A stretch of 40,632 nt of DNA from Phycisphaerales bacterium (GCA_020247305.1 JADCJE010000067.1:1-40632); one strand, 5' to 3'. Shown: positions 10,512-19,120, counted from the first letter of the stretch. The notes: generated from the sequence alone by a model not told the origin. A program made the numbers and translations.

Positions 10512-12293
10512 ATGAGCACCCTCCTCGCCCTCCTCGCCGCCGTCGCCCCGCAGGGGCCCGGTTCCTCGACCGCGCCCGTGGTCATCAACGAGTTCGTCCA
10601 CGACGACGCGGGGCTGACCGACGACCGTGAGTTCGTCGAGCTCTTCAACCGGTCGGCGGCGCCGGTCGACCTCTCGGGCTGGCGGCTGCAGGGCGAGGAA
10701 GGCTCGGCCGGCGGCCTGCCCAACGGCGCGTTCACGTTCCCGGTGGGCACGATCATCCAGCCCGGCGAGTACCTCGTCGTCGGCAGCCTGCAGGTGCCCA
10801 ACGCGAACTTCACGACGTCGAGCACGTCGCCGTCCGAGTGGCTCGGCGAGAACGTCGCCGGCTCGGCCAACCTGCCCGACGGCATGACGCTGCGCGACGC
10901 GGGCGGCGCGGTGATCGACGCCGTGTGCTGGAACTTCGCCGTCTGGACGGCGACCGTGCCCGCGTGGCTGGAAGGCAGCGGCCTGTGGGGCGCGATGCAG
11001 ATGATCGACCTGTCGGCGCAGCCGGCGGCGGGTCTGCTCAGCGCGCAGCGCTGGCAGGACGGCTTCGACAGCAACGACAACGGCCGCGACTTCGTGGCCA
11101 TGCAGTGGACGCCCGGCGCCGCCAACGGCTCGCTGCACACCGTGCTGCCGAACCTCGTCGAGAACTGCGACAGCTTCGTCGGCGACAACCTCAACGGCCT
11201 GCTGTCGTTCTCGTTCGTGCCCGCCACGATCCAGGATCCGGCGGCCGTCGCCGTCGCCACCGGCGCGGTGCGCGCCTATCCGCCGTCGCCGCAGGGCGGC
11301 AACGTCGTGCGCGCGTGGGATCCGACCGGCGGCGGCAACATGCTCGTCGCGCAGACGCTGCCGCTGCTCGGCAGCTTCCTGTTCGAGGCGTGGGTCCACG
11401 TCGCGCCGGGCAACCCGGCGATGGCGGCCGGCGAAGGCGAGAGCTGGTCGATCGGCGTGCGCGGCACGACGGATTCGTTCGGCCATCCGCACGACGCCGG
11501 CGGGACCTACTACGCGCAGGCGGCGCTGTGCGCCAATCGTTCGCCCGGCGGCACCGGCGTCGCCTGGATGGCGTACGTCCGCAACACCCAGACCGACCTC
11601 TACCTCGTCGACGCCGGCAACGGCGGCCCTGGCCTGACGGTGCTCGCCGGCCCGATCGTGTGCAACGCGGCGCAGAACTCCGGCTGGCAGCGGCTGCGCC
11701 TGCGCGTCGACGGCACGCAGCTGGTCGCCAACTTCGGCGGCACGTTCGGGGCCGACAACGGCCAGCGCTTCACCGCCACGGTCGCCGACGTGCCGGGCGC
11801 GGTGTGGCTGCAGTACCGCGAGTGCCTGATCGGCAACGCCAACATCACCGGCCTGCTGCTCGACCGCATCGAGCTGTACTCGGCGGTGCCGGCGCAGGTC
11901 TCCTACTCGGGCCAGGGTTCGCCGACGAGCGGCGGCACGCCGTCGATCGCGGCGGTCGGCAGCCCGGTGGTCGGCAACGCCGGCTTCCAGCTCGCCGGCG
12001 GCAACCTGCTGCCCTTCGGCGTCAGCCTCGTCGCCCTCGACGTCGGCGCGCTGCTGCCGGGGCTGCCGGTCCCCGGCGGCGCGCCGACGCTCGCGCTGTA
12101 CGCCAACCCGGCCTTCGTCGGCACGACGCTCAACAGCCCGACCGGGACGGCGGCCTTCGCGCTGCCGCTGCCGGCCGTCAACGCGCTGATCGGCACGACG
12201 GTCGCCGCGCAGTACTTCGACGTCGACGCCGGTCTGCCGTACGCGCTGCCGCTGGGCAGTTCGCGCGGCTGCCAGATCGTGCTCGGCAATTGA
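10512..12293 (+). CDS. Secreted lamin-tail-domain (LTD) protein
   Basis: A 593-residue exported protein. The signal peptide is short (STLLALLAAVAPQG). An LTD fold begins at about residue 20, with VVINEFVHDD, EFVELFNRSAAPVDLSGWRL and QPGEYLVVGS, the classic lamin-tail pattern used in bacteria for extracellular binding. The middle (about 215-455) looks like a concanavalin-type beta sandwich (FLFEAWVHVAPG... WQRLRLRVDGTQLVANFGG... LLLDRIELYS). The tail 464-593 is the same type of C-terminal module as in the two upstream secreted peptidases. No enzyme active site was recognised. The gene starts 47 bases after the carboxypeptidase stop and may be co-transcribed with it. Confidence 0.8.
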   Translation: MSTLLALLAAVAPQGPGSSTAPVVINEFVHDDAGLTDDREFVELFNRSAAPVDLSGWRLQGEEGSAGGLPNGAFTFPVGTIIQPGEYLVVGSLQVPNANFTTSSTSPSEWLGENVAGSANLPDGMTLRDAGGAVIDAVCWNFAVWTATVPAWLEGSGLWGAMQMIDLSAQPAAGLLSAQRWQDGFDSNDNGRDFVAMQWTPGAANGSLHTVLPNLVENCDSFVGDNLNGLLSFSFVPATIQDPAAVAVATGAVRAYPPSPQGGNVVRAWDPTGGGNMLVAQTLPLLGSFLFEAWVHVAPGNPAMAAGEGESWSIGVRGTTDSFGHPHDAGGTYYAQAALCANRSPGGTGVAWMAYVRNTQTDLYLVDAGNGGPGLTVLAGPIVCNAAQNSGWQRLRLRVDGTQLVANFGGTFGADNGQRFTATVADVPGAVWLQYRECLIGNANITGLLLDRIELYSAVPAQVSYSGQGSPTSGGTPSIAAVGSPVVGNAGFQLAGGNLLPFGVSLVALDVGALLPGLPVPGGAPTLALYANPAFVGTTLNSPTGTAAFALPLPAVNALIGTTVAAQYFDVDAGLPYALPLGSSRGCQIVLGN

Positions 12294-12305
12294 GCCGCGC
12301 ACCGC

Positions 12306-12333
12306 GGCGGCGGGACCGGTATCCTCCGCCGCC
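12306..12333 (+). promoter_or_regulatory. Perfect 8-bp hairpin abutting the scpA start codon
   Basis: GGCGGCGG (12306-12313) pairs with CCGCCGCC (12326-12333) around a 12-base loop that contains the TATCCT hexamer. The 3' arm ends at the base before the GTG of scpA. It could terminate the upstream gene or mask the scpA start if transcription comes from upstream. No T-run follows. Confidence 0.4.
12320..12325 (+). promoter_or_regulatory. -10-like hexamer TATCCT before scpA
   Basis: TATCCT ends 8 bases before the GTG at 12334, in the loop of the hairpin. If used, it would give a leaderless scpA transcript that excludes the hairpin's 5' arm. Confidence 0.3.
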
Positions 12334-13332
12334 GTGAGCTATCGCGTCGAGCTCCCGGTCTTCTCGGGCCCCATGGACCTGCTGCTGCACCTCGTGCGGC
12401 AGTCGGAGGTCGACGTCCACGCGATCCGCGTCGCGCCGATCCTGGACGACTTCCTCAAGCACCTCGCTGTACTGCGCGCGCTCGACCTGCACGACATCGG
12501 CGACTTCCTCGTGATGGCGAGCACGCTGATGGAGATCAAGTCGCGCGAGCTGCTGCCCAACGAGACGGTCGAGCTGGAGGAGGAGTTCGATCCGCGCGAC
12601 GACCTGATCCGCCGCCTGCTGGAGTACAAGCGCTACCGCGACCTCGCGCGCGAGCTCGACGCGCGCGCCGACCGCCGCGCGCGGCAGTCGCCGTTGGTGC
12701 TGTCGCAGCCGGCGCACCTCGCCGAGCAGGCCGACGAGGACCATCTCGAACTCGGCGAGGTCGGCATCTGGGAGCTGACGTCGGCGTTCGCCAAGCTGCT
12801 GGAGGAGATCGGCCAGCAGGCGACGATGCAGATCGAGAAGGAGAAGCGCGACGTCGGCTTCTACACGCGCCGCCTGCTCGACCAGTTCAAGGCGCGCCGG
12901 GAGGTGCGCTTCGCCGAGATCTTCGACCGCAACGAGGGCCGCTACGGCCTGATCGGGACGCTGATCGCGCTGCTGGAGATGATGAAGCAGGGTTACCTGC
13001 GCGCGATCCAGGAGCAGTGCTTCGGCGAGATCCACCTCGCCTACAAGGGCGGCGACGACGTGCAGGCCGACCAGATCCTCGCCGGCATCGTCGCCGACGA
13101 GCTCAAGCAGAAGGAGCGCGACGAGGCGCTCGCCGCCGGCCGCGATCCCGAGGACGGCTCGATCCCGACCGAGCAGATGCGCGCGATCGTCGACGCCGGC
13201 GACAACGAGTCCGGCGACGGCGACGAGGACGCGCCGTTGCTGGCCGAGGTCGAGGACCTCGGCGAGGACGACGTCGATGAGGAGCCGACGCAGGCCCCGG
13301 ACGACGGCCTTGCCGCCGACGAGCTGGCGTGA
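12334..13332 (+). CDS. scpA: Segregation and condensation protein A
   Basis: ScpA is the kleisin that joins the SMC ATPase heads and, with ScpB, forms the bacterial condensin acting on the chromosome. The protein (332 residues) begins with the diagnostic SYRVELPVFSGPMDLLLHLVRQSEVDVHAI and continues with DIGDFLVMASTLMEIKSRELLP. A later winged-helix-like part contains REVRFAEIFDRNEGRYGLIGTLIALLEMMKQG. The C-terminal about 50 residues are very acidic (DEDAPLLAEVEDLGEDDVDEE), an extension beyond the usual length of about 250. The GTG start at 12334 aligns with the normal ScpA N-terminus. scpB, often adjacent, is not in this window; instead the next gene overlaps by 4 bases. Confidence 0.93.
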   Translation: MSYRVELPVFSGPMDLLLHLVRQSEVDVHAIRVAPILDDFLKHLAVLRALDLHDIGDFLVMASTLMEIKSRELLPNETVELEEEFDPRDDLIRRLLEYKRYRDLARELDARADRRARQSPLVLSQPAHLAEQADEDHLELGEVGIWELTSAFAKLLEEIGQQATMQIEKEKRDVGFYTRRLLDQFKARREVRFAEIFDRNEGRYGLIGTLIALLEMMKQGYLRAIQEQCFGEIHLAYKGGDDVQADQILAGIVADELKQKERDEALAAGRDPEDGSIPTEQMRAIVDAGDNESGDGDEDAPLLAEVEDLGEDDVDEEPTQAPDDGLAADELA

Positions 13333-13637
13333 CGACGCCGCGGCCGCCGCTGCTGGCCGATGCCGAGGCCGAGGCGCTGGTCGCGGCGCATCCAGGCTGG
13401 CGGCGCGACGGCAGCTGGCTCGCGGCGTCGTTCCGTTGGCCGACGTTCCGCACCGCCGTGGCGTTCACGCAGCGCCTTGCCGAGGTCGCCGAGGCGCTCG
13501 ACCATCATCCCGAGTGGACGGTGCGCTGGCGGGTCGTCGACGTGCGCACGACGACGCACGACGCCGGCGGGCTGACTGCGCGCGACGCGGCGCTGGTGGC
13601 GGCGATCGCCGCCGTGGCGGCGGCCGCGCCGCGCTGA
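13329..13637 (+). CDS. phhB: 4a-hydroxytetrahydrobiopterin dehydratase (PCD/DCoH)
   Basis: A 102-residue pterin-4a-carbinolamine dehydratase, which recycles the tetrahydropterin cofactor after aromatic amino acid hydroxylation. The family signature is clear: FRTAVAFTQRLAEVAEALDHHPEW carries the active-site His pair, and a third histidine is in the THDAGGLTARD block. Length is normal. The GTG start overlaps the scpA stop (GTGA, 4 bases), so translation is probably coupled. No phenylalanine hydroxylase is visible nearby, so the physiological substrate is open. Confidence 0.9.
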   Translation: MTTPRPPLLADAEAEALVAAHPGWRRDGSWLAASFRWPTFRTAVAFTQRLAEVAEALDHHPEWTVRWRVVDVRTTTHDAGGLTARDAALVAAIAAVAAAAPR

Positions 13638-14267
13638 CTACCTGCCTGCAGCGGCCGCGGCCCAGACGCCGGGCCACGCCGCGGCGAGCGCGCGCAGCGC
13701 CTTGCCGCGGTGGCTGAGGCGGTCCTTGGTCGCGGCGTCGAGCGCGGCGAAGGTGCGCGTCGGATCGCCGCCGAACTCGGTCGGCACGAAGATCGGGTCG
13801 TAGCCGAAGCCGCCGTCGCCCTGCGGCGCGCCCAGCAGCGTGCCCTCGCAGGCGTCCTCGATCGCCGCCAGCACGCGGCCGTCGGGCGCGCACACGCACA
13901 GGCTGCAGACGAAGCGCGCCGTCCGTCGCGGCTCGGGCACGTCGCGCAGTTCGTCGAGCAGCCGCAGCAGCCGGCCGCGGTCGTCGAGGCCCGGGCCGCC
14001 GTAGCGCGCCGACAGCACGCCCGGCCGGCCGCCGAGCGCGTCGACGCACAGGCCGCTGTCGTCCGCCAGCGCGACGGCGCCGGCGAGGCGTGCCAGCGTC
14101 GACGCCTTCACCCGCGCATTGCCGGCGAAGTCGGGCTGGTCTTCGACCGGGTCGAACGGTTGGCCGAGCTCGTCGGGCGTGCGCAGCGTCACGCCGAGCG
14201 GCGTCAGCATGCGCTCCAGCTCGGCGCGCTTCTTCTTGTTGTTGGTCCCGATCCAGAGCGTTGGCAT
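13638..14267 (-). CDS. rdgB: RdgB/HAM1 non-canonical purine NTP pyrophosphatase
   Basis: Hydrolyses ITP, dITP and XTP to the monophosphates, keeping deaminated purines out of nucleic acids. The 209-residue protein starts with TLWIGTNNKKKRAEL (the phosphate-binding TxNxxK motif) and has LADDSGLCVDALGGRPGVLSARY with the catalytic and metal-binding acidic residues, GFGYDPIFVP, and the closing SHRGKAL. All are hallmarks of the family and length is typical. It lies 43 bases downstream of rph on the same strand, the classic rph-rdgB pair. Its stop codon abuts the stop of the convergent phhB gene with no spacer. Confidence 0.95.
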   Translation of the reverse strand: MPTLWIGTNNKKKRAELERMLTPLGVTLRTPDELGQPFDPVEDQPDFAGNARVKASTLARLAGAVALADDSGLCVDALGGRPGVLSARYGGPGLDDRGRLLRLLDELRDVPEPRRTARFVCSLCVCAPDGRVLAAIEDACEGTLLGAPQGDGGFGYDPIFVPTEFGGDPTRTFAALDAATKDRLSHRGKALRALAAAWPGVWAAAAAGR

Positions 14268-14310
14268 GGCGCGATGCGGTCGCGGTGGGGAGGCGCAGCC
14301 GGCGCGTCCG

Positions 14311-15054
14311 TCAGATGCCGAGCGCCTTCTTCTGCAGGTCGACGACCGTGGCGCAGCCGGTCTGGCCGAGCGCCAGCATCTGCTGGAACTGGTCCATCGC
14401 GAACGGGCGCTTCTCGGCGCCGCCCTGCACCTCGATCAGCCGGCCGTCGGCGGCGCAGACGACGCTGAGGTCGACCTCGGCGGAGCTGTCCTCGGAGTAG
14501 TCGAGGTCGACCATCGGCGTGCCGCCGACGACGCCGACCGACACCGCCGACACGAGCCCGCGCAGCGGCCACTTCGGCAGCTGCTTCTGCTCCTCCATCC
14601 ACAGCAGCGCGTCGTACAGCGCGACGATCGCGCCGTTGACCGACGTCGTGCGCGTGCCGCCGTCCGCGCTGATCACGTCGCAGTCGATCCACAGCGTCAC
14701 CTCGGGCAGCTGCTGCAGGTCGATCGCGCAGCGCAGCGCGCGGCCGATCAGGCGCTGGATCTCGAAGCTGCGGCCGTCGAGCGGCCGGCCGGTGCGGCCG
14801 TCGCGCGGCTTCCGCGGCTGGCCCGCGCCGGGCAGCATCGCGTACTCGGCCGTCAGCCAGCCGCCCTGGTGGCGGTTGTACATCCACTGCGGCACCTGGT
14901 CCTGGACCGACACGGTGCACAGCACCTTGGTCTTGCCGCACTCGGCGAGCACCGAACCGGGCAGGTCGGTGTAGCTGCGGGTGAACGTGATCGGACGCAG
15001 TTGGTCCGCGGGACGGTTGAACTTGCGGGCCGGGGCGGCAGCGGTTGGCGGCAT
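14311..15054 (-). CDS. rph: Ribonuclease PH
   Basis: A phosphorolytic 3'-5' exoribonuclease that trims tRNA precursors and rRNA. The 247-residue protein shows the whole family pattern: RPADQLRPITFTRSYTDLPGSVLAECGKT, QGGWLTAEYAMLPG, RTGRPLDGRSFEIQRLIGRALR with the phosphate-binding arginines, LWIDCDVISADGGTRTTSVNG, and DLDYSEDSSAEVDLSVV with the metal-binding aspartates. The ATG at 15054 is chosen; a TTG 13 codons upstream would run into the preceding gene. It is the middle gene of a minus-strand group with the degenerate kinase-like gene (13 bases upstream) and rdgB. Confidence 0.95.
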   Translation of the reverse strand: MPPTAAAPARKFNRPADQLRPITFTRSYTDLPGSVLAECGKTKVLCTVSVQDQVPQWMYNRHQGGWLTAEYAMLPGAGQPRKPRDGRTGRPLDGRSFEIQRLIGRALRCAIDLQQLPEVTLWIDCDVISADGGTRTTSVNGAIVALYDALLWMEEQKQLPKWPLRGLVSAVSVGVVGGTPMVDLDYSEDSSAEVDLSVVCAADGRLIEVQGGAEKRPFAMDQFQQMLALGQTGCATVVDLQKKALGI

Positions 15055-15067
15055 GGGGCGGCGCAAG

Positions 15068-16327
15068 CTAGGAGCCTGCGTTGCGGAAGGCAACGCCGCC
15101 GGCGGCCAGCAGCGAGGCGAGCACGCGGCGCAGTTCGTGCACGCCGAACGGCTTGCGCACGCGGCGCAGCTGCGGCCACTGCGCGCCGATCGCTGCGTCC
15201 GGGTCGTCGAGCGACAGCAGGTCGAGCGCCGGCGCGACGGCGCGCAGCGCGGCGGCGAGGTCGCGGTCGGCGAGGCGTTCGTCGCGGTCGACGATCAGCA
15301 CCTCGAAGCGGTCCGGCGTCGCGCGCAGGAACGTGCTCGCCGCCGCCGCGTCGGCGCAGACGAACACGGCGCGGCCGGTCGCCTTCAGCTCCGCGGCCAG
15401 CATCGCGCGCACCGCCGGGTCGGACTCTAGCAGCAGCGCGCCGCCGTAGCGGTGCGGCTGCGGGCGGTCGTCCGCGGCGGCGGCCGCTGGCGGCGTTGGC
15501 GCCTGAACCAGCGCCGCTGCGTCGGTCGCGGGCGCGTCGGCCACGGGCCAGCGCAGGACGACGCGGGCGAGGCGACCGTGCGACTGCTGGAACACCGCCT
15601 CGCCGCCGTGCGCCGCCGTCAGCACGCGCGCGGCTTCGCGGTCGATCGCCAGTTGCGCGTCGTCGAGCAGATCGGCGGACGACGCGCCACCGTCGCCGCT
15701 CCATTCCAGCGTGCACTCGATGCGCACCTGCGGGTGGTGGGCGTCGTAGCAGGACTCCGCCGCGATCGACAACCGCGTCGCGCCGGCCTCGGCGCGCAGC
15801 AGCGCGCGGCAGGCGCTGGCCAGCGCATCGAAGGTCGCGTCGTGGGGCGCGGCGAGTTCGGGCAGGTGGTCCGGCGGCTGCCAGTGCAGTTCCAGGCCGA
15901 CGTGCGTGCGCTGCAGTTCGTTGGTCAGGCGGGCGATCAGGCGCGCCACGTCGGTCGTGCCGACCGCGTCGGCGTGCACGCTCTGCCCGCCGATGGCGGA
16001 GAGCCGCGCGTGCAGCGACCGCAGCCGGCGGACGGCGACGAGCAGGCCTTCCGCCGCGCGCGGCACGTCGCTGCGGTTCGCCGCCGCCTCGATCAGCGCG
16101 TGCGCGCCGCCCTCGATGCCCGACGCGAGCGTCGCGACCTCGGCGGCGGCCGCGTTCGCCAACTGGCGGGCACGGTCGCGGCGACCTGGCGCGGCCACCG
16201 GCGGCAGGGTGGCGGCCGCCGCTGCCGCCGCGGTCGCGCGCGCAGCGGGCCGCCGGCGGCGCCACAGGGCGACCGCGCCGATGCCCCCGAGGGCGAGGCC
16301 GGCGAGGATCCAGGACAAGTCGTTCAC
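15068..16327 (-). CDS. Membrane protein with degenerate histidine-kinase-like region and receiver domain
   Basis: A 419-residue protein. One membrane segment (about 4-22) is followed by RRRRP, which puts the rest in the cytoplasm. Residues 50-115 are helical but lack an obvious phospho-accepting histidine motif. Residues about 165-262 have the rhythm of a HATPase (FDALASACRALLRAEAGATRLSIAA, then AARVLTAAHGGEAVF and RVVLRWPV) but no DxGxG and no N-box asparagine. Residues about 296-408 form a receiver domain with acidic D303, phospho-acceptor D347 (VLIVDRD) and K392 (RKPF). So it looks like a hybrid kinase that has lost catalysis and kept a possibly working receiver. The GTG at 16327 is chosen because it opens directly into the membrane segment; a start at 16393 would add a Pro-rich stretch. 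Its target is unknown. Confidence 0.6.
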   Translation of the reverse strand: MNDLSWILAGLALGGIGAVALWRRRRPAARATAAAAAAATLPPVAAPGRRDRARQLANAAAAEVATLASGIEGGAHALIEAAANRSDVPRAAEGLLVAVRRLRSLHARLSAIGGQSVHADAVGTTDVARLIARLTNELQRTHVGLELHWQPPDHLPELAAPHDATFDALASACRALLRAEAGATRLSIAAESCYDAHHPQVRIECTLEWSGDGGASSADLLDDAQLAIDREAARVLTAAHGGEAVFQQSHGRLARVVLRWPVADAPATDAAALVQAPTPPAAAAADDRPQPHRYGGALLLESDPAVRAMLAAELKATGRAVFVCADAAAASTFLRATPDRFEVLIVDRDERLADRDLAAALRAVAPALDLLSLDDPDAAIGAQWPQLRRVRKPFGVHELRRVLASLLAAGGVAFRNAGS

Positions 16328-16359
16328 GGGCGAGGCGGGGGACGGCGGACCGTCGGGCC

Positions 16360-16365
16360 AAGCTA
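16360..16365 (-). promoter_or_regulatory. -10-like hexamer TAGCTT before the kinase-like gene
   Basis: On the minus strand TAGCTT ends 32 bases before the GTG at 16327, compatible with a leader of about 25 bases for the group that continues into rph and rdgB. Its position argues against the earlier start at 16393. Confidence 0.3.
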
Positions 16366-16427
16366 GCCATGGTGGCCGAGGCTGTCGAGGCATCCCGCCT
16401 GGGCCCGCGGTCGCCGGCCGTCGTGCG

Positions 16428-17378
16428 TCAGCCGTCGCCGACGCCGAGTCGGAAGTGGTGCATCAGCGGCGTGCGGCAGGCGGCGCCGGGCGCCGCCACT
16501 TCGCCGTCGGCGACGGCGAGGCGATCGACGGCGCGCACCAGCGTGAACGCGACGAAGCCGCCGGCGTCGTTGGCGACGACTTCGCGCACCGGCGTGCACT
16601 CGTGCGCGATCGCCGCCGCCGGCAGGCCGAGGAAGCGCGCACGCAGCCGCCAACCGACCATCCGGTTGTCGAGGCGCAGCGCGAGGCGCACGAACGGCTC
16701 GTCGGCGCAACCGGTCAGCGTCGCGACGCAGTCCCAGCCGACGGGGCCGCGGCCGATGCGGCCCGCGAGCGTCAACTGCTGCACGTCGCCGCCGTCGACG
16801 TAGCGCACCGGCTGCAGGAACTGCGCCGAGAACAGCCGTGCGCGCTCGTCCGGCGCGCCGACGAAGCCGTCCAGCGTGCCGTGGTCGGCGCGCGCCTCGA
16901 AGCGCAGGCAGTTGCTGGCGTGCAAGCCGTCGCCGCGGGCGACGAACAACACGCCTTCCTTGCGCGAGAAGCGCACGCGCGCGCCGCCCGAGCGCACCAG
17001 CAGGTCCTTGCGCCGGCGCAGGTCCTTGCCGACCACGGCCGCGGCGCTGGCGTCGGGCCCGCGTTCGACCGGCAGCGGCCCGGCGAGCGCGATCGCTTCC
17101 TCCAGCTTGACCGCGAAGCCGCGCGCGACGCCGTCCTGCACGGTGCCGGCCCAGAGATCAGGGTGCCGCTCGGTGTCGAACGGCGCGAGGTGGGCGCGGC
17201 TCGCCGGCGCGTTGGCCATCGCCTGCAGCGCCTGCCACTGCAGCAGCTTGAGGTCGATGCGGCAGTCGGCGGCGCCAGCGCCGGGCGCGGCGAATGGCCC
17301 CGCCGGGCCGGGATCCGCGGGCAACTGGGCGAGGGTGGCCGCGGCGCGGTCCGGGTGCGTCGTCGGCGCGACAGGCAT
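16428..17378 (-). CDS. Conserved-looking protein of unknown function, possible beta-sandwich
   Basis: A 316-residue protein with no signal peptide or membrane segment. The sequence is mostly beta-strand-like, for example GLHASNCLRFEARADHGTLDGFVG and GPVGWDCVATLTGCADEPFVRLALRLDNRMVGWRLRARFLG. That last stretch is faintly reminiscent of the C-terminal beta domains of GH38-type alpha-mannosidases (a dN...xxhRLR pattern), but no catalytic residues can be named and the similarity may be accidental. The start at 17378 is the first ATG with coding-like sequence. It is divergent from the glycosyltransferase-like gene (88-base gap), which could share a promoter region. Function not assigned. Confidence 0.55.
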   Translation of the reverse strand: MPVAPTTHPDRAAATLAQLPADPGPAGPFAAPGAGAADCRIDLKLLQWQALQAMANAPASRAHLAPFDTERHPDLWAGTVQDGVARGFAVKLEEAIALAGPLPVERGPDASAAAVVGKDLRRRKDLLVRSGGARVRFSRKEGVLFVARGDGLHASNCLRFEARADHGTLDGFVGAPDERARLFSAQFLQPVRYVDGGDVQQLTLAGRIGRGPVGWDCVATLTGCADEPFVRLALRLDNRMVGWRLRARFLGLPAAAIAHECTPVREVVANDAGGFVAFTLVRAVDRLAVADGEVAAPGAACRTPLMHHFRLGVGDG

Positions 17379-17466
17379 CACCGGATCTTGGCGGCGGCAG
17401 CCGGCACGCGCCACATGGTGCTCGGCGGTTTCAGCCGCGACGCGGAACTGCCGATGAGACCGGCGC

Positions 17467-19068
17467 ATGAACCACGTCCGGCTCCATGGTGACCCCCTCG
17501 CCGACGACGCCTCCGCCAGCCGCATGCGCAGCTTCCTGCGCGTCGCCCTGGCCAACGGCCTGCGCTGCGCCTGGTCGCTCGACGGCCTGCGGCGCGAGGG
17601 CGCGACCGACGACGGCCCCAAGGTGACGCTGCAGGACTGCGATCGCGTCGTCTCGCTGCCGACCCGGTTGCCCCCGGCCGAGATCGAACTGCTGCAGCGC
17701 GCGCTCGACGAAGCGGCGCCGGCCACGGCGCCGGTGCTCGTCTTCGCTGAAGCCGATCGCCGCGCCGATGCGGTCGCCGAAGCCGGCTTCCTGTGGCCGT
17801 CGGCCGCCGCGGTGTTCGCCGTCCGCGACGGCGCCACCGCCAACGAACTGCTCGACCGCGCCCGCGCCGAGCTGCGCTGGGCCGGCCTCGACAGCCCGCC
17901 GCTGGCGCGCGAACCGCGCGAACTGCAGCCGTGGCTGGCGCTGCCGCCCGCCACCGTCGCCGGGCCGATCGTCTGCTTCGCTCGCGACGGCTTCGCCGAC
18001 GGCTGCGACCTCGCCATCGCGGCGTGGCGCCGGCTGCGCCGCACGCACGCCGTGCCGCTGCGCATCGTCGCCACGACGGCGATGCCGCCGGTGGTCGAGG
18101 CGATCTGGCGCGCGCTCGGCGACGACCTGCCGCACGCCGAGGTGCTCGTCGCCGAACCCGACCCGGAGCACGTGCGCGACGCGGTCGCGATCGCGCTGCC
18201 GTGGCGGCGCATGGGCGACGCGCGCTCTCTCGTGCACGCGCTCGCGTCGGGCCGGCCGGTGTGCGCTGCGCGCTTCGCCGCGACGGCGCCGCTGCTGGCG
18301 CACGGCGCCTGCTTTCCCGTCGGCGGCCAGCACGTCGCCGGCGATGCCCCGGGCGACGTCGGCTTCGAACCGGACGAAGGATCGCTGCTCGCCGCGCTGC
18401 GCGCCGCCATCGGCGACGTCGCCCGCGCCCAGGCTGTCGCCTGCCGCGCGCGCGCCTTCGTCGCCGCGGAACTGACGCGCAACCGTCCGGCGCCGCCGCC
18501 GCCGCCCGTCGCGCCGGCCATCGCGCCGCCGCCGACGATCGCGATCGAGGCTGCGTGGGGCCAGGAAGGCGCCGCCAGCGAGCGGGCCATCGCGCTCGTG
18601 CGCGCGCTCGCCGCCCGCGCCGACGTCGCGGTCTGCTGCGTCAATCCGGCGCGTGCGCGCCTCGACCTCGCGCGCCTGCGCGCCGCCGCGCCGGACGTCG
18701 CGCTGCGCCTCTGCCGCGACCCGGGCGACGTCGACCTGTGGATCGCCGCCGGCGCAGCGCCGCGGGCCGTGCGTCCGCGCTGCCGCACCTTCGCCGTCGT
18801 CGGCGCGACCGCCAACGCGCACAGCGCCGACTTCGCGCCGCTGCTGACGCAGGAGTGCGACATCGCCGTCGCCGCCGGGTCCGGCGTCGCCGAGGCGCTC
18901 GCCGCCGCGGGCCGCGCGCCGGACACCGTCGTGGCGTGGAGCGATGCCCACGCGGTCGCCGTCGACCTCGCCTCGCGCGCCATCGCTGCCGCCGCCGAGC
19001 GCGCCGGCCTGCCGATCGTCGCGATGGCGCGCGCCATGGCGCTGCCGCGCGCGACCGTGCTGGCGTGA
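17467..19068 (+). CDS. Glycosyltransferase-like protein (GT-B type, degenerate)
   Basis: A 533-residue protein whose first 350 residues show the rhythm of a GT-B glycosyltransferase: alternating hydrophobic strands (APVLVFAEADR, GPIVCFARDGFADGCDLAIAAWRRLR, PLRIVATT, AEVLVAEPDPEHV), then ARSLVHALASGRPVCAARFAATAPLLAHG, which matches the donor-site EAxAxGxPV pattern of GT4/GT1 enzymes. The usual Glu of that motif appears as His (VHALASG). After a Pro-rich hinge (about 338-357), a second alpha/beta part of about 175 residues has no recognised family. Next to cysQ and the export genes it could build the exported glycan, but enzymatic activity is doubtful. The ATG at 17467 is the first in frame. 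Confidence 0.5.
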   Translation: MNHVRLHGDPLADDASASRMRSFLRVALANGLRCAWSLDGLRREGATDDGPKVTLQDCDRVVSLPTRLPPAEIELLQRALDEAAPATAPVLVFAEADRRADAVAEAGFLWPSAAAVFAVRDGATANELLDRARAELRWAGLDSPPLAREPRELQPWLALPPATVAGPIVCFARDGFADGCDLAIAAWRRLRRTHAVPLRIVATTAMPPVVEAIWRALGDDLPHAEVLVAEPDPEHVRDAVAIALPWRRMGDARSLVHALASGRPVCAARFAATAPLLAHGACFPVGGQHVAGDAPGDVGFEPDEGSLLAALRAAIGDVARAQAVACRARAFVAAELTRNRPAPPPPPVAPAIAPPPTIAIEAAWGQEGAASERAIALVRALAARADVAVCCVNPARARLDLARLRAAAPDVALRLCRDPGDVDLWIAAGAAPRAVRPRCRTFAVVGATANAHSADFAPLLTQECDIAVAAGSGVAEALAAAGRAPDTVVAWSDAHAVAVDLASRAIAAAAERAGLPIVAMARAMALPRATVLA

Positions 19069-19120
19069 GCGCGTTCGCCGGCGTGGACTTCGCCGCCGGG
19101 CAACGCTACGGGTAGCCGCC

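Noticed and set aside
16328..16393. Upstream ATG for the kinase-like membrane protein
   Set aside because: It adds a Pro/Trp-rich stretch before the membrane segment and would include the TAGCTT hexamer. The GTG at 16327 is better placed.
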